DNA from: Pedobacter mendelii
GTDB taxonomy: Bacteria; Bacteroidota; Bacteroidia; Sphingobacteriales; Sphingobacteriaceae
DNA length: 64,000 nt
Assembly: GCF_014635725.1 (NCBI RefSeq)
Contig: NZ_BMDJ01000005.1
Location: forward strand, 62,001 to 126,000
Direction: 5' to 3'
Under the pieces are notes generated by a model, which was not told where the DNA came from, made no database searches, and saw only the letters and a list, made by a program, of their open reading frames with translations. Positions 34,328-42,423 of this stretch are shown piece after piece; position 1 is the first letter of the stretch; each line of letters begins with the position of its first letter. The position numbers were made by a program, and so were the translations under genes.

Positions 34328-35926
34328 CTAATCATTTAAAAATGTTGAAGAAAGCAACTGCCTTAAATCTTCCAAAGTATTAATTTCAGCGGCTTTTTTG
34401 TCTTTTCGCCAACGTAAAATACGTGGGAAACGGAGTGCTAAACCTGCTTTATGTCGCTTACTTTCTGCAATTCCCTCAAATGCAATTTCGAAAACTAATT
34501 CGGGTTTTACGGTACGCACAGGTCCGAATTTCTCAATTGCATTCTTGGTTACAAAAGAGTTCACTTCTTTAATTTCCTTATCGGTTAAGCCTGAATATGC
34601 CTTTGCAATGGTAACCAGATTCTCGCCATCGCGAACGGCAAAAGTATAATCCGTGAAGAAATTTGCTCGGCGACCGCTACCTTTTTGGGCATAAATCATA
34701 ACCGCATCTACAGTGTAAGGATTGATTTTCCATTTCCACCAATCGCCGCGTTTACGGCCACTGTGGTAATGAGAGTTCAGTTTTTTGAGCATAATCCCTT
34801 CACTATTAATTGAGCGTGAAGTTTGCCTCAATTCTGCCAATTCTACCCAAGTTTTACAGTTAATAACTGGCGATAAAATCACAGCACTTTCATCTAAACC
34901 ACCAATTAATTGCTCTAAAATTTTTCTTCTTTCGCTAAGCGGCTGCTCACGAAAATCTTTGGTTTCAAATTCTAAAATATCGTAAACGAAGAAACCAATT
35001 GGTGCATCTTCAAGCTGTTTTTTACTTATAGTTTTACGATTTAAACGTTGTTGCAAAGTGCTGAATGATAAAACCCGTTTATTTTGAACGGCTAGTATTT
35101 CACCATCTAAAACTACGCCATCGGGTAAGATATTAACTAAAAAATGAAGTTCAGGAAACTGTTCGGTTACCAATTCTTCACCTCGAGACCAGATAAATAA
35201 TTCGCCATTTCGTTTTACAATTTGCCCGCGAATGCCATCCCACTTCCATTCTGCCTGCCATTCTGAAATATTGCCTAATTTTTCTGGCTCTTGCTCCAGT
35301 GCATAAGCTAAACAAAATGGATAAGGCCAAGAATTATCGGTATTTACATGAACGCCGTTAATCAGTTCAGTAAAAGTGATTTCGTAAGGATTCCACTTAC
35401 CCATAATGCTGTGCATAATCTGTGCGCTATCCAAACTACTTTGCTTAGCCAAAGCATTCACAAGCATTTTATTTGAAACGCCTATTCTAAAATTTCCTGA
35501 AATGAGTTTATTGAAGATGAAACGTTCTTGGGTTTCGAGCATGTTCCAAGCGTTTAAAATGAAAATCTTTTTGGTTTCATCATCTTTACCCTCTAAATCG
35601 TGTAAATCTTCAATCCATTTATGCAATTGGAAATCAGAGGTGTTTTTTGTAGGTGGGAGGAGCAAGGCAATAGTCTCACTTAAATCACCAACGTTTGAAT
35701 AACTTTCGGAGAACAACCATTCGGGTGTTTGCGTAATTTCTATGGCCCAATATTTTAGTAAGGCTGATTTTATTGGGCGCTTAGGTTTTTTGCCTGTAAA
35801 TAATGCAATTACCCAAATTTTATCTTTATCATCGGCATAATTGAAATAATCTACCAATGCTGTGATTTTATCGTTGGTTTTATTGCTAAGTTCGAGTTGT
35901 TGGATGAGTTTTGCGAAACGTTTCAT
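34328..35926 (-). CDS. ATP-dependent DNA ligase (ligase-associated repair cluster)
   Basis: A 532-residue ATP-dependent DNA ligase with a helical DNA-binding N-domain (about 1-200). The adenylation domain has motif I EWKWDGIRGQ, with nucleotidyl lysine K228; motif III is FFVYDILEFE and motif IV is SEGIMLKK. An OB-fold domain with motif V/VI sequence (GDWWKWK, ALRFPRILRWRKDK) follows. It seals nicks using ATP, in addition to the NAD-dependent LigA the cell presumably has. Its ATG overlaps the exonuclease stop by 4 nt, so the two are translationally coupled. Confidence 0.95.
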   Translation of the reverse strand: MKRFAKLIQQLELSNKTNDKITALVDYFNYADDKDKIWVIALFTGKKPKRPIKSALLKYWAIEITQTPEWLFSESYSNVGDLSETIALLLPPTKNTSDFQLHKWIEDLHDLEGKDDETKKIFILNAWNMLETQERFIFNKLISGNFRIGVSNKMLVNALAKQSSLDSAQIMHSIMGKWNPYEITFTELINGVHVNTDNSWPYPFCLAYALEQEPEKLGNISEWQAEWKWDGIRGQIVKRNGELFIWSRGEELVTEQFPELHFLVNILPDGVVLDGEILAVQNKRVLSFSTLQQRLNRKTISKKQLEDAPIGFFVYDILEFETKDFREQPLSERRKILEQLIGGLDESAVILSPVINCKTWVELAELRQTSRSINSEGIMLKKLNSHYHSGRKRGDWWKWKINPYTVDAVMIYAQKGSGRRANFFTDYTFAVRDGENLVTIAKAYSGLTDKEIKEVNSFVTKNAIEKFGPVRTVKPELVFEIAFEGIAESKRHKAGLALRFPRILRWRKDKKAAEINTLEDLRQLLSSTFLND

Positions 35927-36969
35927 GCTGATTTTTGATTTTCGTTTTCAGCATCGGCCAAATCGACTTTATTTTCTTCGTCATCTTCCTGCCCGAACTT
36001 TGTCATTACTTCTTCTGATTCGATGCCATTATCATTTAAAAACCGACTAAATACCGCTGTAAAACCATGTGTAACATAAACTTTTTCTGCACCGGTTGCG
36101 GTAATGGCATCCATTAGGCCAGTCCAATCGGCATGGTCGCTTAATGCAAAACCGGCATCTGCACTTTGCCAACGGCGATGTGCCCGAACTTGCATCCAGC
36201 CAGAACAAATGCCTGTAACGGGATGTGATAAGTTTTTAATCCAGCGACTATCCCGCATCGCTGGTGGCACAATTACAATTCCTTTTTGTAATTCATCTTT
36301 AGTAGTTTCTGGAGTAATTCTTATGGTTTCAGGCAGGTTTACACCAGCATTTATAATTACTTCATTCAGGTTTGCAATACTATTGTGAACATAAATTGGA
36401 ACATCGCCAGCTAAGTTTTTAATCAAGCGTTGCGCCTTGCCTAAACTGTAGGCAATTAATACACTGGTTTTTTGTTGAGTAATGTTATCGCTTACCCAAC
36501 TTTTGATTTTATCGAAAACGATATCTTGCTTTTGCCATTTATAAACAGGCAGACCAAAAGTGCTTTCTGAAACAAATGAATTGCATTTTATAGGTTCAAA
36601 TACATCGCTAATGCCATCATCTTCCGTTTTGTAATCGCCAGAAATTACACAAATTTCGCCTTTATATTCTAACCGAACCTGTGCAGAACCAATGATATGA
36701 CCCGCAGGATATAACGAAATATTCACACCATTTCGAACAATACTTTCACCATAATTAAGTGTTTCTACATTCAAATCTTCGCTGATTCGGCGCCTAATTA
36801 TTGGTTTTGTTAGCGTATGGCAGAGGTAATTTTTATTGCCAAAGCGTACGTGGTCGCTGTGTCCGTGCGTAGTTACAGCGTAGTCTACAGGCCACCATGG
36901 GTCTACATAAAAATCGCCCTGCTTACAGTAAATGCCTCTTTTGGTAAATTCGATTAATGCCATTACCAT
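35923..36969 (-). CDS. Ligase-associated DNA damage response exonuclease (MBL/beta-CASP)
   Basis: A 348-residue metallo-beta-lactamase-fold nuclease with the metal motif THGHSDHVRFG. Further ligands lie in YPAGHIIGSAQVRLE and VISGDYKTEDDG, and the beta-CASP part includes FALSDHADWTGLM and VYVTHGF. It is related to CPSF73/SNM1 nucleases and is the first gene of the repair cluster. A run of acidic residues ends the protein (EEVMTKFGQEDDEENKVDLADAENE). Its start (ATG 36969) is divergent from satD. The spacer of 177 bp holds the four-site repeat array, so the array could also influence this operon. Confidence 0.93.
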   Translation of the reverse strand: MVMALIEFTKRGIYCKQGDFYVDPWWPVDYAVTTHGHSDHVRFGNKNYLCHTLTKPIIRRRISEDLNVETLNYGESIVRNGVNISLYPAGHIIGSAQVRLEYKGEICVISGDYKTEDDGISDVFEPIKCNSFVSESTFGLPVYKWQKQDIVFDKIKSWVSDNITQQKTSVLIAYSLGKAQRLIKNLAGDVPIYVHNSIANLNEVIINAGVNLPETIRITPETTKDELQKGIVIVPPAMRDSRWIKNLSHPVTGICSGWMQVRAHRRWQSADAGFALSDHADWTGLMDAITATGAEKVYVTHGFTAVFSRFLNDNGIESEEVMTKFGQEDDEENKVDLADAENENQKSA

Positions 36970-37003
36970 TAAACAATAAATTTAGGTATAAGTTTTAATT
37001 AAA

Positions 37004-37107
37004 TATCGGGTAATTAGCCGATAAAGTGAAATATCGGGTAATTAGCCGATAAAGTGAAATATCTGGTAATTAGCCGATAAAGTGAAATATCGGGTAATTA
37101 GCCGATA
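37004..37107. repeat. Array of four 20-bp near-palindromes at 28-bp period (candidate operator)
   Basis: Sites at 37004-37023, 37032-37051, 37060-37079 and 37088-37107 each read TATCGG-N8-CCGATA with the inner sequence gtaattag, which is itself near-palindromic. Site 3 has TATCTG. The spacer is a constant 8 bp (aagtgaaa). The array ends 39 bp before the satD ATG. Exact spacing and symmetry are those of a cooperative dimer-binding site. SatD, with its C-terminal HTH-like segment, is the obvious candidate binder; this is inference. Confidence 0.9.
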
Positions 37108-37112
37108 ATTTA

Positions 37113-37146
37113 TTTGAAATATGATTAATTAATTCGATATTGTACT
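37113..37146 (+). promoter_or_regulatory. Weak candidate satD promoter between operator array and start codon
   Basis: A TTTG (37113-37116) is suitably placed as a -33 box, but the -7 region (gatattgtac, 37136-37145) departs from TAnnTTTG. A weak promoter right after an operator array would fit activated or tightly controlled expression. Confidence 0.35.
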
Positions 37147-37758
37147 ATGGTTTGTATTATAACAGGTGATATTGTAGGTTCAAGAAAGATTAAAGATAGC
37201 TGGCTGTTAAGTTTAAAAACGGCATTAAAAGTAGTTTCTGGGCAGAATAGTAAGTGGGAGATATACCGAGGTGATAGTTTTCAGGTGGAAGTTGAGCCAG
37301 AGAATGCAATTAGAACTACTGCTTATTTAAAGGCATGTATAAGAATAAATAAGCCAGCAGATGTAAGAATGGGAATTGGTATTGGTGAAGTGAAAAGTAA
37401 ACGTAAAAAGCTTTCAGAATCGAGCGGGGATGCTTTTGTGAACTCAGGAGTTGCTTTTGATAGTTTAAAACAAGCCAAAGTTAACTTAGCTATTAAAACT
37501 GAATCATCTAGTTTTGATGAGGAAATAAATGTTTTAATTAAGCTATCTTTAATTGCGATGGATAGCTGGGGAATAGTTGCAGCAGAAATGGTAAAGTTGG
37601 CTTTGGAAAATGAAAACATATTGCAAAGCGAATTAGCGATTCTTTCAGGCAGAACTCAATCTTTAGTAAGTGAGGCTTTAAAAAGAGCCCATTACTCAGA
37701 GCTAATGGAGATGGATAAACTATACCGTAAAAAATTGAATCAAATGCTTTTTAAATGA
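37147..37758 (+). CDS. satD: SatD family protein: cyclase-like N-domain plus HTH-like C-terminus
   Basis: A 203-residue protein recognised as SatD family (named from the Streptococcus mutans acid-tolerance locus). What I see is TGDIVGSRK (D8), YRGDSFQ (D43), RMGIGIGEV (75-82) and SGDAFVNSG (93-101). In order and spacing these resemble the class III nucleotidyl-cyclase motifs: (F)xDIVGST, GDGF, (R)xGIxxG and GDAVN. The two Asp positions would be the metal ligands; the transition-state Asn/Arg are not clearly kept. Residues about 160-195 (LQSELAILSGRTQSLVSEALKRAHYSELMEMD) look like a sigma-70-region-4-type helix-turn-helix. The stop overlaps the DUF3307 start (ATGA). A nucleotide-sensing, self-binding regulator is my inference. 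Confidence 0.85.
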   Translation: MVCIITGDIVGSRKIKDSWLLSLKTALKVVSGQNSKWEIYRGDSFQVEVEPENAIRTTAYLKACIRINKPADVRMGIGIGEVKSKRKKLSESSGDAFVNSGVAFDSLKQAKVNLAIKTESSSFDEEINVLIKLSLIAMDSWGIVAAEMVKLALENENILQSELAILSGRTQSLVSEALKRAHYSELMEMDKLYRKKLNQMLFK

Positions 37759-38468
37759 TGGAAATATTTTTAATCAAGCTCATTATTGCTCATTTAATTG
37801 GCGATTTCTTTTTTCAACCAACTTCTTGGGTAAAAGATAAGGAAAGAAAGAAATTAAAATCAGGAAAGTTATACCTACATGTTTTGGTGCATATTGTTTT
37901 GATATTTATAGTTTTCTTAAGTTTTAATGTTTGGAAAGTTGCATTGTCGATTGGTGTGTTGCATTTAATAATTGACGCTTTAAAGTCGTTATTTCAAACT
38001 AAAAAGAATGCCAGAATATTATTCTTTATCGATCAAGTTTTACATTTCAGCTCGATTGTATTGGTTTGGCATATTTTCTATAATGGTTATTTAGATATCA
38101 GTTTTATTAATAATACAAGAAACTGGATTTTAATTTCGGGAGCGTTGTTTTTAACGATGCCAACATCCATTATTATGAAAGTAATTATTGCCAAGTGGTT
38201 GCCTGAGAGTGATGATGAAAGTCCGAAATCGCTGCAGAATGCTGGAAAATATATTGGAATTTTAGAACGTGCATTAATTTTTGTTTTTATACTCACCAAT
38301 CATTTTGAAGCTGTCGGGTTTTTACTCGCTGCTAAATCTATTTTTCGCTTTGGCGATTTAAAAGAAGCACACGATTTGAAATTAACGGAATACGTGTTGA
38401 TTGGTACTTTGCTAAGTTTTGGGATTGCAATAGTAGTTTCGTTGATAATTATGGGTTTGGTTGCGTAA
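37755..38468 (+). CDS. DUF3307 family membrane protein
   Basis: A 237-residue polytopic membrane protein with about six helices. It starts with the family pattern LIKLIIAHLIGDFFFQPTSWVKDKERKK (residues 4-31), in which His, Asp and Gln lie in the membrane. HVLVHIVLIFIVFL and LHLIIDALKSLF follow, giving a repeated His/Asp motif (HLIGDF, HVLVH, HLIID, IDQVLH). Such intramembrane His/Asp sets occur in metal-dependent hydrolases and transporters; no activity is known to me. It overlaps satD by 4 nt (ATGA) and must be co-expressed with it. The 28-bp-period operator array precedes the pair. It is followed by copy C of the dispersed repeat. Confidence 0.85.
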   Translation: MMEIFLIKLIIAHLIGDFFFQPTSWVKDKERKKLKSGKLYLHVLVHIVLIFIVFLSFNVWKVALSIGVLHLIIDALKSLFQTKKNARILFFIDQVLHFSSIVLVWHIFYNGYLDISFINNTRNWILISGALFLTMPTSIIMKVIIAKWLPESDDESPKSLQNAGKYIGILERALIFVFILTNHFEAVGFLLAAKSIFRFGDLKEAHDLKLTEYVLIGTLLSFGIAIVVSLIIMGLVA

Positions 38469-38536
38469 AATATCTGGCTGTTTCTCTTGGGCATTATGCT
38501 AAGTAGACATTAAAAGCAGTACAGCATCAGCACATT

Positions 38537-38680
38537 AAGCCCGATTAAAACGGAAATACTTTTATATTTTAAAAGTTACTAATGCTAATTGGCAAAATGC
38601 CTGTTGAGCGATGGAACTTTATATAAAAAGATTGAAATGAAATGAGTGGGGCTATCGAAACCGATTCCCCACTATAATTG
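38537..38680 (+). repeat. Dispersed intergenic element, copy C
   Basis: The left end aagcccgattaaaacggaaa and right part aaaaagattgaaatgaaatg...ctatcgaaaccgattcccc match copies A (5131-5270) and B (13480-13580). Copy C is about 144 bp. It lies between the convergent DUF3307 and S9 peptidase genes. Confidence 0.6.
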
Positions 38681-38700
38681 CTTTGCAAATATTTAAAAAT

Positions 38701-40869
38701 TTATCTTGCTCCAGGAGGACAGTTATCTTTCAAAAATTTGGTGTAGGTAAGTGATAAATGTTCGCTTGTTCCATCGCCCTCAGATATGCTATGGGTACGA
38801 TTTGGGTAGCTCATTAATTGAAAAACCTTCTTGTTCTTAACTAATTCATTGATTAACATTTCAGCATTTTGGTAGTGAACATTATCATCTCCAGTACCAT
38901 GAATGTAGAGCAAGTTACCTTTTAAGTTTTTCGCATACGTTACTGGAGAACCTTTTACATAAGCCTCTTTGCTTGGGAAAGGCGTACCCATATAACGTTC
39001 CTGATAAATATTATCATAGGTTAATTGGTTACCTACGGCTGCAATTGCGATGCCCGTTTTATAAATTTCAGGATATTGAAACATTAAATTAAGCGTAGAT
39101 GAACCACCGCCACTCCAGCCCCAAACTGCAACTCGGTCTTTATCCATAAATGAATTTGTTGCCAATAATTTTTTAGTAGCCATAGCTTGGTCACGGATGT
39201 TAATTACGCCAATGTTTTTATAAATGCTTTTGCGCCAGGCAGCACCTTTAGGAACTGGTGCACCACGATTATCCATTGATATATAGATGTATTCATCTTT
39301 CGCCATATCACCAGCATATAACCTATTTCTACCTGCACCATAGGTATCGGCGGCTGTTTGCGAAGCTGGTTCACCATAAACATAAAATACTACAGGGTAT
39401 TTTTTATTAGGATTGAAGTTATCTGGTTTTTTCATCCATCCATCCATTTCAACACCATCCTCAGTTGTAACCTTGAAAAATTCTACCTTATTTTTAGGTG
39501 CTTGTTGTTTGGATAACTGCGTGGTTATACTACCATCCATAGTGAAAGGATTTCCAGTAGTAAAATTCATCCATTCGGTGATGGGGCTTACTGCTGAACT
39601 ATTATAAGTGTGACGGGCAAAGGCTGCATTAGGTGAAATATCATAGCTATGAGTTCCTGATAAAATTGATGGTGTAACCATTTCTAATTTACCTTTTCCA
39701 TCTAACTTTGTTTTATATAGATATTTTTGGGTAGCGTTAGTTGGCGATGCCATAAAGTAAACGTAATTGTTTTTCTCATCAATTAAGTTTACACTAATTA
39801 CATCATAGTTTCCTTTTGTAATCAAGGTTTGTTTTTTGCCATCTCGGCTGATTCTGTAAAAATGATCCCAACCATCTTTATCTGATATAACGGTAAATTC
39901 CTTATTATCATTTAACCAGGTCCAATCGTTTTGTGGGTCAATCCAAGCTTTATCTTTTTCAGTATAAACCGCTTTAGCTGTACCAGATATAGCATCACAA
40001 ATGAATACTATACTTTCATTTTGCTCGCGATTTAATTGTTGCAAAATGATTTCGTTGCTGTTTGGAACCCATTGCATACGAGGTATATAGTGTTGAATGT
40101 TATCACCAGGCACATTTAACCAATTGGTTTTTGCAGTTTCTATATCAACCACGCCAACTTTACAAGCTGATGGATTTTCACCAACTTTAGGATACTCAAC
40201 CGGAATGGTATAAGGATAAATGGAATCGGTATTATTAATCATCAAGAAGTTTTTAATCTTAGTAGCATCAATTTGCCAATAAGCAATGTTTTTGCTATCG
40301 GGACTCCATCTAAAACCATCGCGACAATTAAATTCTTCTTCGTAAACCCAATCGAAAGTTCCATTAATCATTCGGTCGGTTCCATCAGTTGTTAGGGCTT
40401 TAGAATCTGTTCCATCAGTGTTTTCTACATATAAATTGTGTTTGCTTACGTAGGCTACTTTGTTTCCATCAGGAGATAATTTAGCAAACATTAAAGATGA
40501 TGCTGGTTTATCTTTTCCAATTTGAGCGATTTTATTTGTTGTTAAATCTACCAACCAATAATCGCCCCGTGTATCGTAACGCCAAACTTTTTTACTGTTT
40601 GTGTAGATTAATGCTTTTTTACCATCGGCAGAAAGTTGAAAACTTCGAACGGCTAATGGGCCATCTTTACCTGAGGGCGTAAGTAGTGTTCGGGAAACAA
40701 CGGTTTTTCTTTCACTTTTTGGAAGCGTAATACTTACAATTTCTCCGCTTGCTATTTGGTAGTAAGAATTTCCATCTTTTGCCCAGTTAACACCTTGAGC
40801 CTGCGCACCAAACACTGCAAATAAAGCTATGCATGTGATTGATAGTTTAAATAATAAGTTTTTTATCAT
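38701..40869 (-). CDS. S9 family prolyl peptidase, dipeptidyl-peptidase IV type
   Basis: A 722-residue secreted serine peptidase that trims X-Pro dipeptides from peptide N-termini in the periplasm. A signal peptide (MIKNLLFKLSITCIALFAVFGAQAQ) precedes an eight-bladed propeller with the DPP-IV substrate motif DWVYEEEF (double Glu). The alpha/beta-hydrolase domain has the catalytic triad S586 (GWSGGGSS), D661 (HGTGDDNVHYQ) and H693 (NRTHSI). All residues needed for activity are present. It lies downstream of a secreted-protein gene, separated by a strong hairpin. Confidence 0.95.
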   Translation of the reverse strand: MIKNLLFKLSITCIALFAVFGAQAQGVNWAKDGNSYYQIASGEIVSITLPKSERKTVVSRTLLTPSGKDGPLAVRSFQLSADGKKALIYTNSKKVWRYDTRGDYWLVDLTTNKIAQIGKDKPASSLMFAKLSPDGNKVAYVSKHNLYVENTDGTDSKALTTDGTDRMINGTFDWVYEEEFNCRDGFRWSPDSKNIAYWQIDATKIKNFLMINNTDSIYPYTIPVEYPKVGENPSACKVGVVDIETAKTNWLNVPGDNIQHYIPRMQWVPNSNEIILQQLNREQNESIVFICDAISGTAKAVYTEKDKAWIDPQNDWTWLNDNKEFTVISDKDGWDHFYRISRDGKKQTLITKGNYDVISVNLIDEKNNYVYFMASPTNATQKYLYKTKLDGKGKLEMVTPSILSGTHSYDISPNAAFARHTYNSSAVSPITEWMNFTTGNPFTMDGSITTQLSKQQAPKNKVEFFKVTTEDGVEMDGWMKKPDNFNPNKKYPVVFYVYGEPASQTAADTYGAGRNRLYAGDMAKDEYIYISMDNRGAPVPKGAAWRKSIYKNIGVINIRDQAMATKKLLATNSFMDKDRVAVWGWSGGGSSTLNLMFQYPEIYKTGIAIAAVGNQLTYDNIYQERYMGTPFPSKEAYVKGSPVTYAKNLKGNLLYIHGTGDDNVHYQNAEMLINELVKNKKVFQLMSYPNRTHSISEGDGTSEHLSLTYTKFLKDNCPPGAR

Positions 40870-40887
40870 AAAAAATTGGTCATAAAA

Positions 40888-40943
40888 AAGGCTTTTTAAC
40901 TTTTGGGCTAATTTAAATAAAAAGCCGGCAGTTAAAAAGCCTT
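40888..40943 (-). terminator. Long hairpin between the 218-aa gene and the S9 peptidase
   Basis: The perfect 13-bp arms aaggctttttaac / gttaaaaagcctt enclose a 30-nt loop. On the minus strand T-rich sequence follows. It probably terminates the upstream gene, though its loop is long for a classic terminator. Confidence 0.55.
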
Positions 40944-40964
40944 TAATTATCAGATATTGTTTAA

Positions 40965-41621
40965 TTATTCACCACCACCTTGTTGTTGTAATGCTTTCAT
41001 TTCGGCATAGGTAATTTCATCGTATCCTGCAGGAACTTTAGTTACAGAAAGTTCTCCCACTTTACCTTCAGTAACAGATTTTAAAGTTACAGTTGCCATT
41101 GTTGTTTCAACTAATACTATAAATCCTTTAACTTCTTTGAAATCTGCTGTGGCTATATTAGTAGGGATTTCTACATCTGTAGTTGCCCAAAGTTCGCCTG
41201 TACCGCCTTTATCATCTTTAAAAGTATATTTCTCTGCGTTGTAACCAGCAACAGTTTTCTTTTCACCAGTCGCTTTAAAATCAGAGTATTTTGGTTTTGC
41301 AGCATTAGATTCTTCCATGTCGGCTTTAGTCATTTTCGAGGCTAATTGCTTTTGAGCAACAGGAATATCAACTAATAACAAACCAGTTCCTGATTTACTA
41401 TCCATAAAAACACCTACGGAAGCAGGACCTAAATCTAATTCTAACTTAGAGATATCTCCGTTAAACTTAACCTTTTGTTCTTCAGGTGCACCCGGAGCAT
41501 CAACTTTGTACTTCATTCCATAAACTAAAGTACCTTCAGTTATCTTTTTTTGTGCATGGGCAATAATGGCTGTGCTTACTAATATTAAAGCTACAACGCT
41601 TGTTTTGATTGATTTTAACAT
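40965..41621 (-). CDS. Secreted protein, DUF4412-like
   Basis: A 218-residue protein with a signal peptide (MLKSIKTSVVALILVSTAIIAHAQ). The body shows EGTLVYGMKYKVD, then a helix, then KKTVAGYNAEKYTFKDDKGGTGELWATTDVEIPTN (residues about 125-160). The 'I-AGYxAEKYxF' and 'WxTxD' pattern is that of DUF4412/GLPGLI-like periplasmic proteins in Bacteroidetes. The acidic C-terminus ends in QQQGGGE. The likely site is the periplasm, and the function is unknown. It is upstream of the S9 peptidase on the same strand but separated by a hairpin. Confidence 0.75.
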   Translation of the reverse strand: MLKSIKTSVVALILVSTAIIAHAQKKITEGTLVYGMKYKVDAPGAPEEQKVKFNGDISKLELDLGPASVGVFMDSKSGTGLLLVDIPVAQKQLASKMTKADMEESNAAKPKYSDFKATGEKKTVAGYNAEKYTFKDDKGGTGELWATTDVEIPTNIATADFKEVKGFIVLVETTMATVTLKSVTEGKVGELSVTKVPAGYDEITYAEMKALQQQGGGE

Positions 41622-41645
41622 GTTTTTATTTTTAGTTAATGTTGT

Positions 41646-42422
41646 TTACCAGTTAATTTTTTCTTTGTTTAAAAATGATGCAATACCTTTTTTAAAATCT
41701 TTACTTTCTCTAACACGAGCATTTATCTGTACTGCAAATTCTAAGCTTTTTTCCAGCAAGGGATTCGTGGTTTGATTTATCAGTTGTTTTGTAATCATTA
41801 ACGAATTACCCGAACTTTCTTTACACAAACTTAAAGCAAATTTTTTAACAGTTTGATGAATTTCGGATGAATTTGTTACATAGTTTATTAAATTATATTG
41901 AAGCGCTTTATCTGCAGAAAATGTTTGGCCTGTTAATAATATTTCCTTTGCGATGGTTTCATTTACTTTTTGTTTTAAAAAACAGGAAACAATTGCAGGA
42001 ACAAAACCTATTTTAACTTCTGTATAACCAAAGTTGCTTTCTGGTGTTGCGAAAATAATATCGCAGATTGTTGCTAAACCACACCCACCGGCAATTGCAT
42101 GTCCCTCTATCTGTGCAATTACTACTTTTGGTAAATAATAAATAGTGGTGAAAAGCTTTTTTAAGTTATTTGAATCGACAACGTTTTCTTCGAAAGTGTT
42201 GTTTTGCAGCTGTTGAAGGTATTCTAAATCTGCACCTGCACTAAAGGTACCTCCGTTAGCTTTTAAAACTACAATTTTTACTCCATTATCTTCAGATGCA
42301 CGGATAAAAGTTTCAGTCAACTCTGAAATTAGTTGTGGGTTTAAAGCATTTCGCTTTTCAGGTCTGTTAATGGTTATTGTGGCAATTCTATTTTCCACAT
42401 TATATAAAACCAAGTTATCCAT
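41646..42422 (-). CDS. Enoyl-CoA hydratase/isomerase family protein
   Basis: A 258-residue crotonase-fold enzyme with NRPEKRNALNPQLI at the N-terminus. The oxyanion-hole loop is GGTFSAGADLEYL and the second is IAGGCGLATICDIIFATPESNFGYTEVKIGFVP, with a Glu near the hydratase position. It likely hydrates enoyl-CoA in fatty or branched-chain acid breakdown (cytosol). Exact substrates cannot be read from sequence. It starts 1 nt after comEC ends on the same strand. It is therefore the last gene of the PorV-like/HhH-barrel/comEC operon, an odd metabolic tail. Confidence 0.9.
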   Translation of the reverse strand: MDNLVLYNVENRIATITINRPEKRNALNPQLISELTETFIRASEDNGVKIVVLKANGGTFSAGADLEYLQQLQNNTFEENVVDSNNLKKLFTTIYYLPKVVIAQIEGHAIAGGCGLATICDIIFATPESNFGYTEVKIGFVPAIVSCFLKQKVNETIAKEILLTGQTFSADKALQYNLINYVTNSSEIHQTVKKFALSLCKESSGNSLMITKQLINQTTNPLLEKSLEFAVQINARVRESKDFKKGIASFLNKEKINW

Positions 42423-42423
42423 A

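Noticed and set aside
37004..37107. The four-copy array as a CRISPR array
   Set aside because: Spacers are only 8 bp and identical, so there are no unique spacers. No cas genes are nearby.
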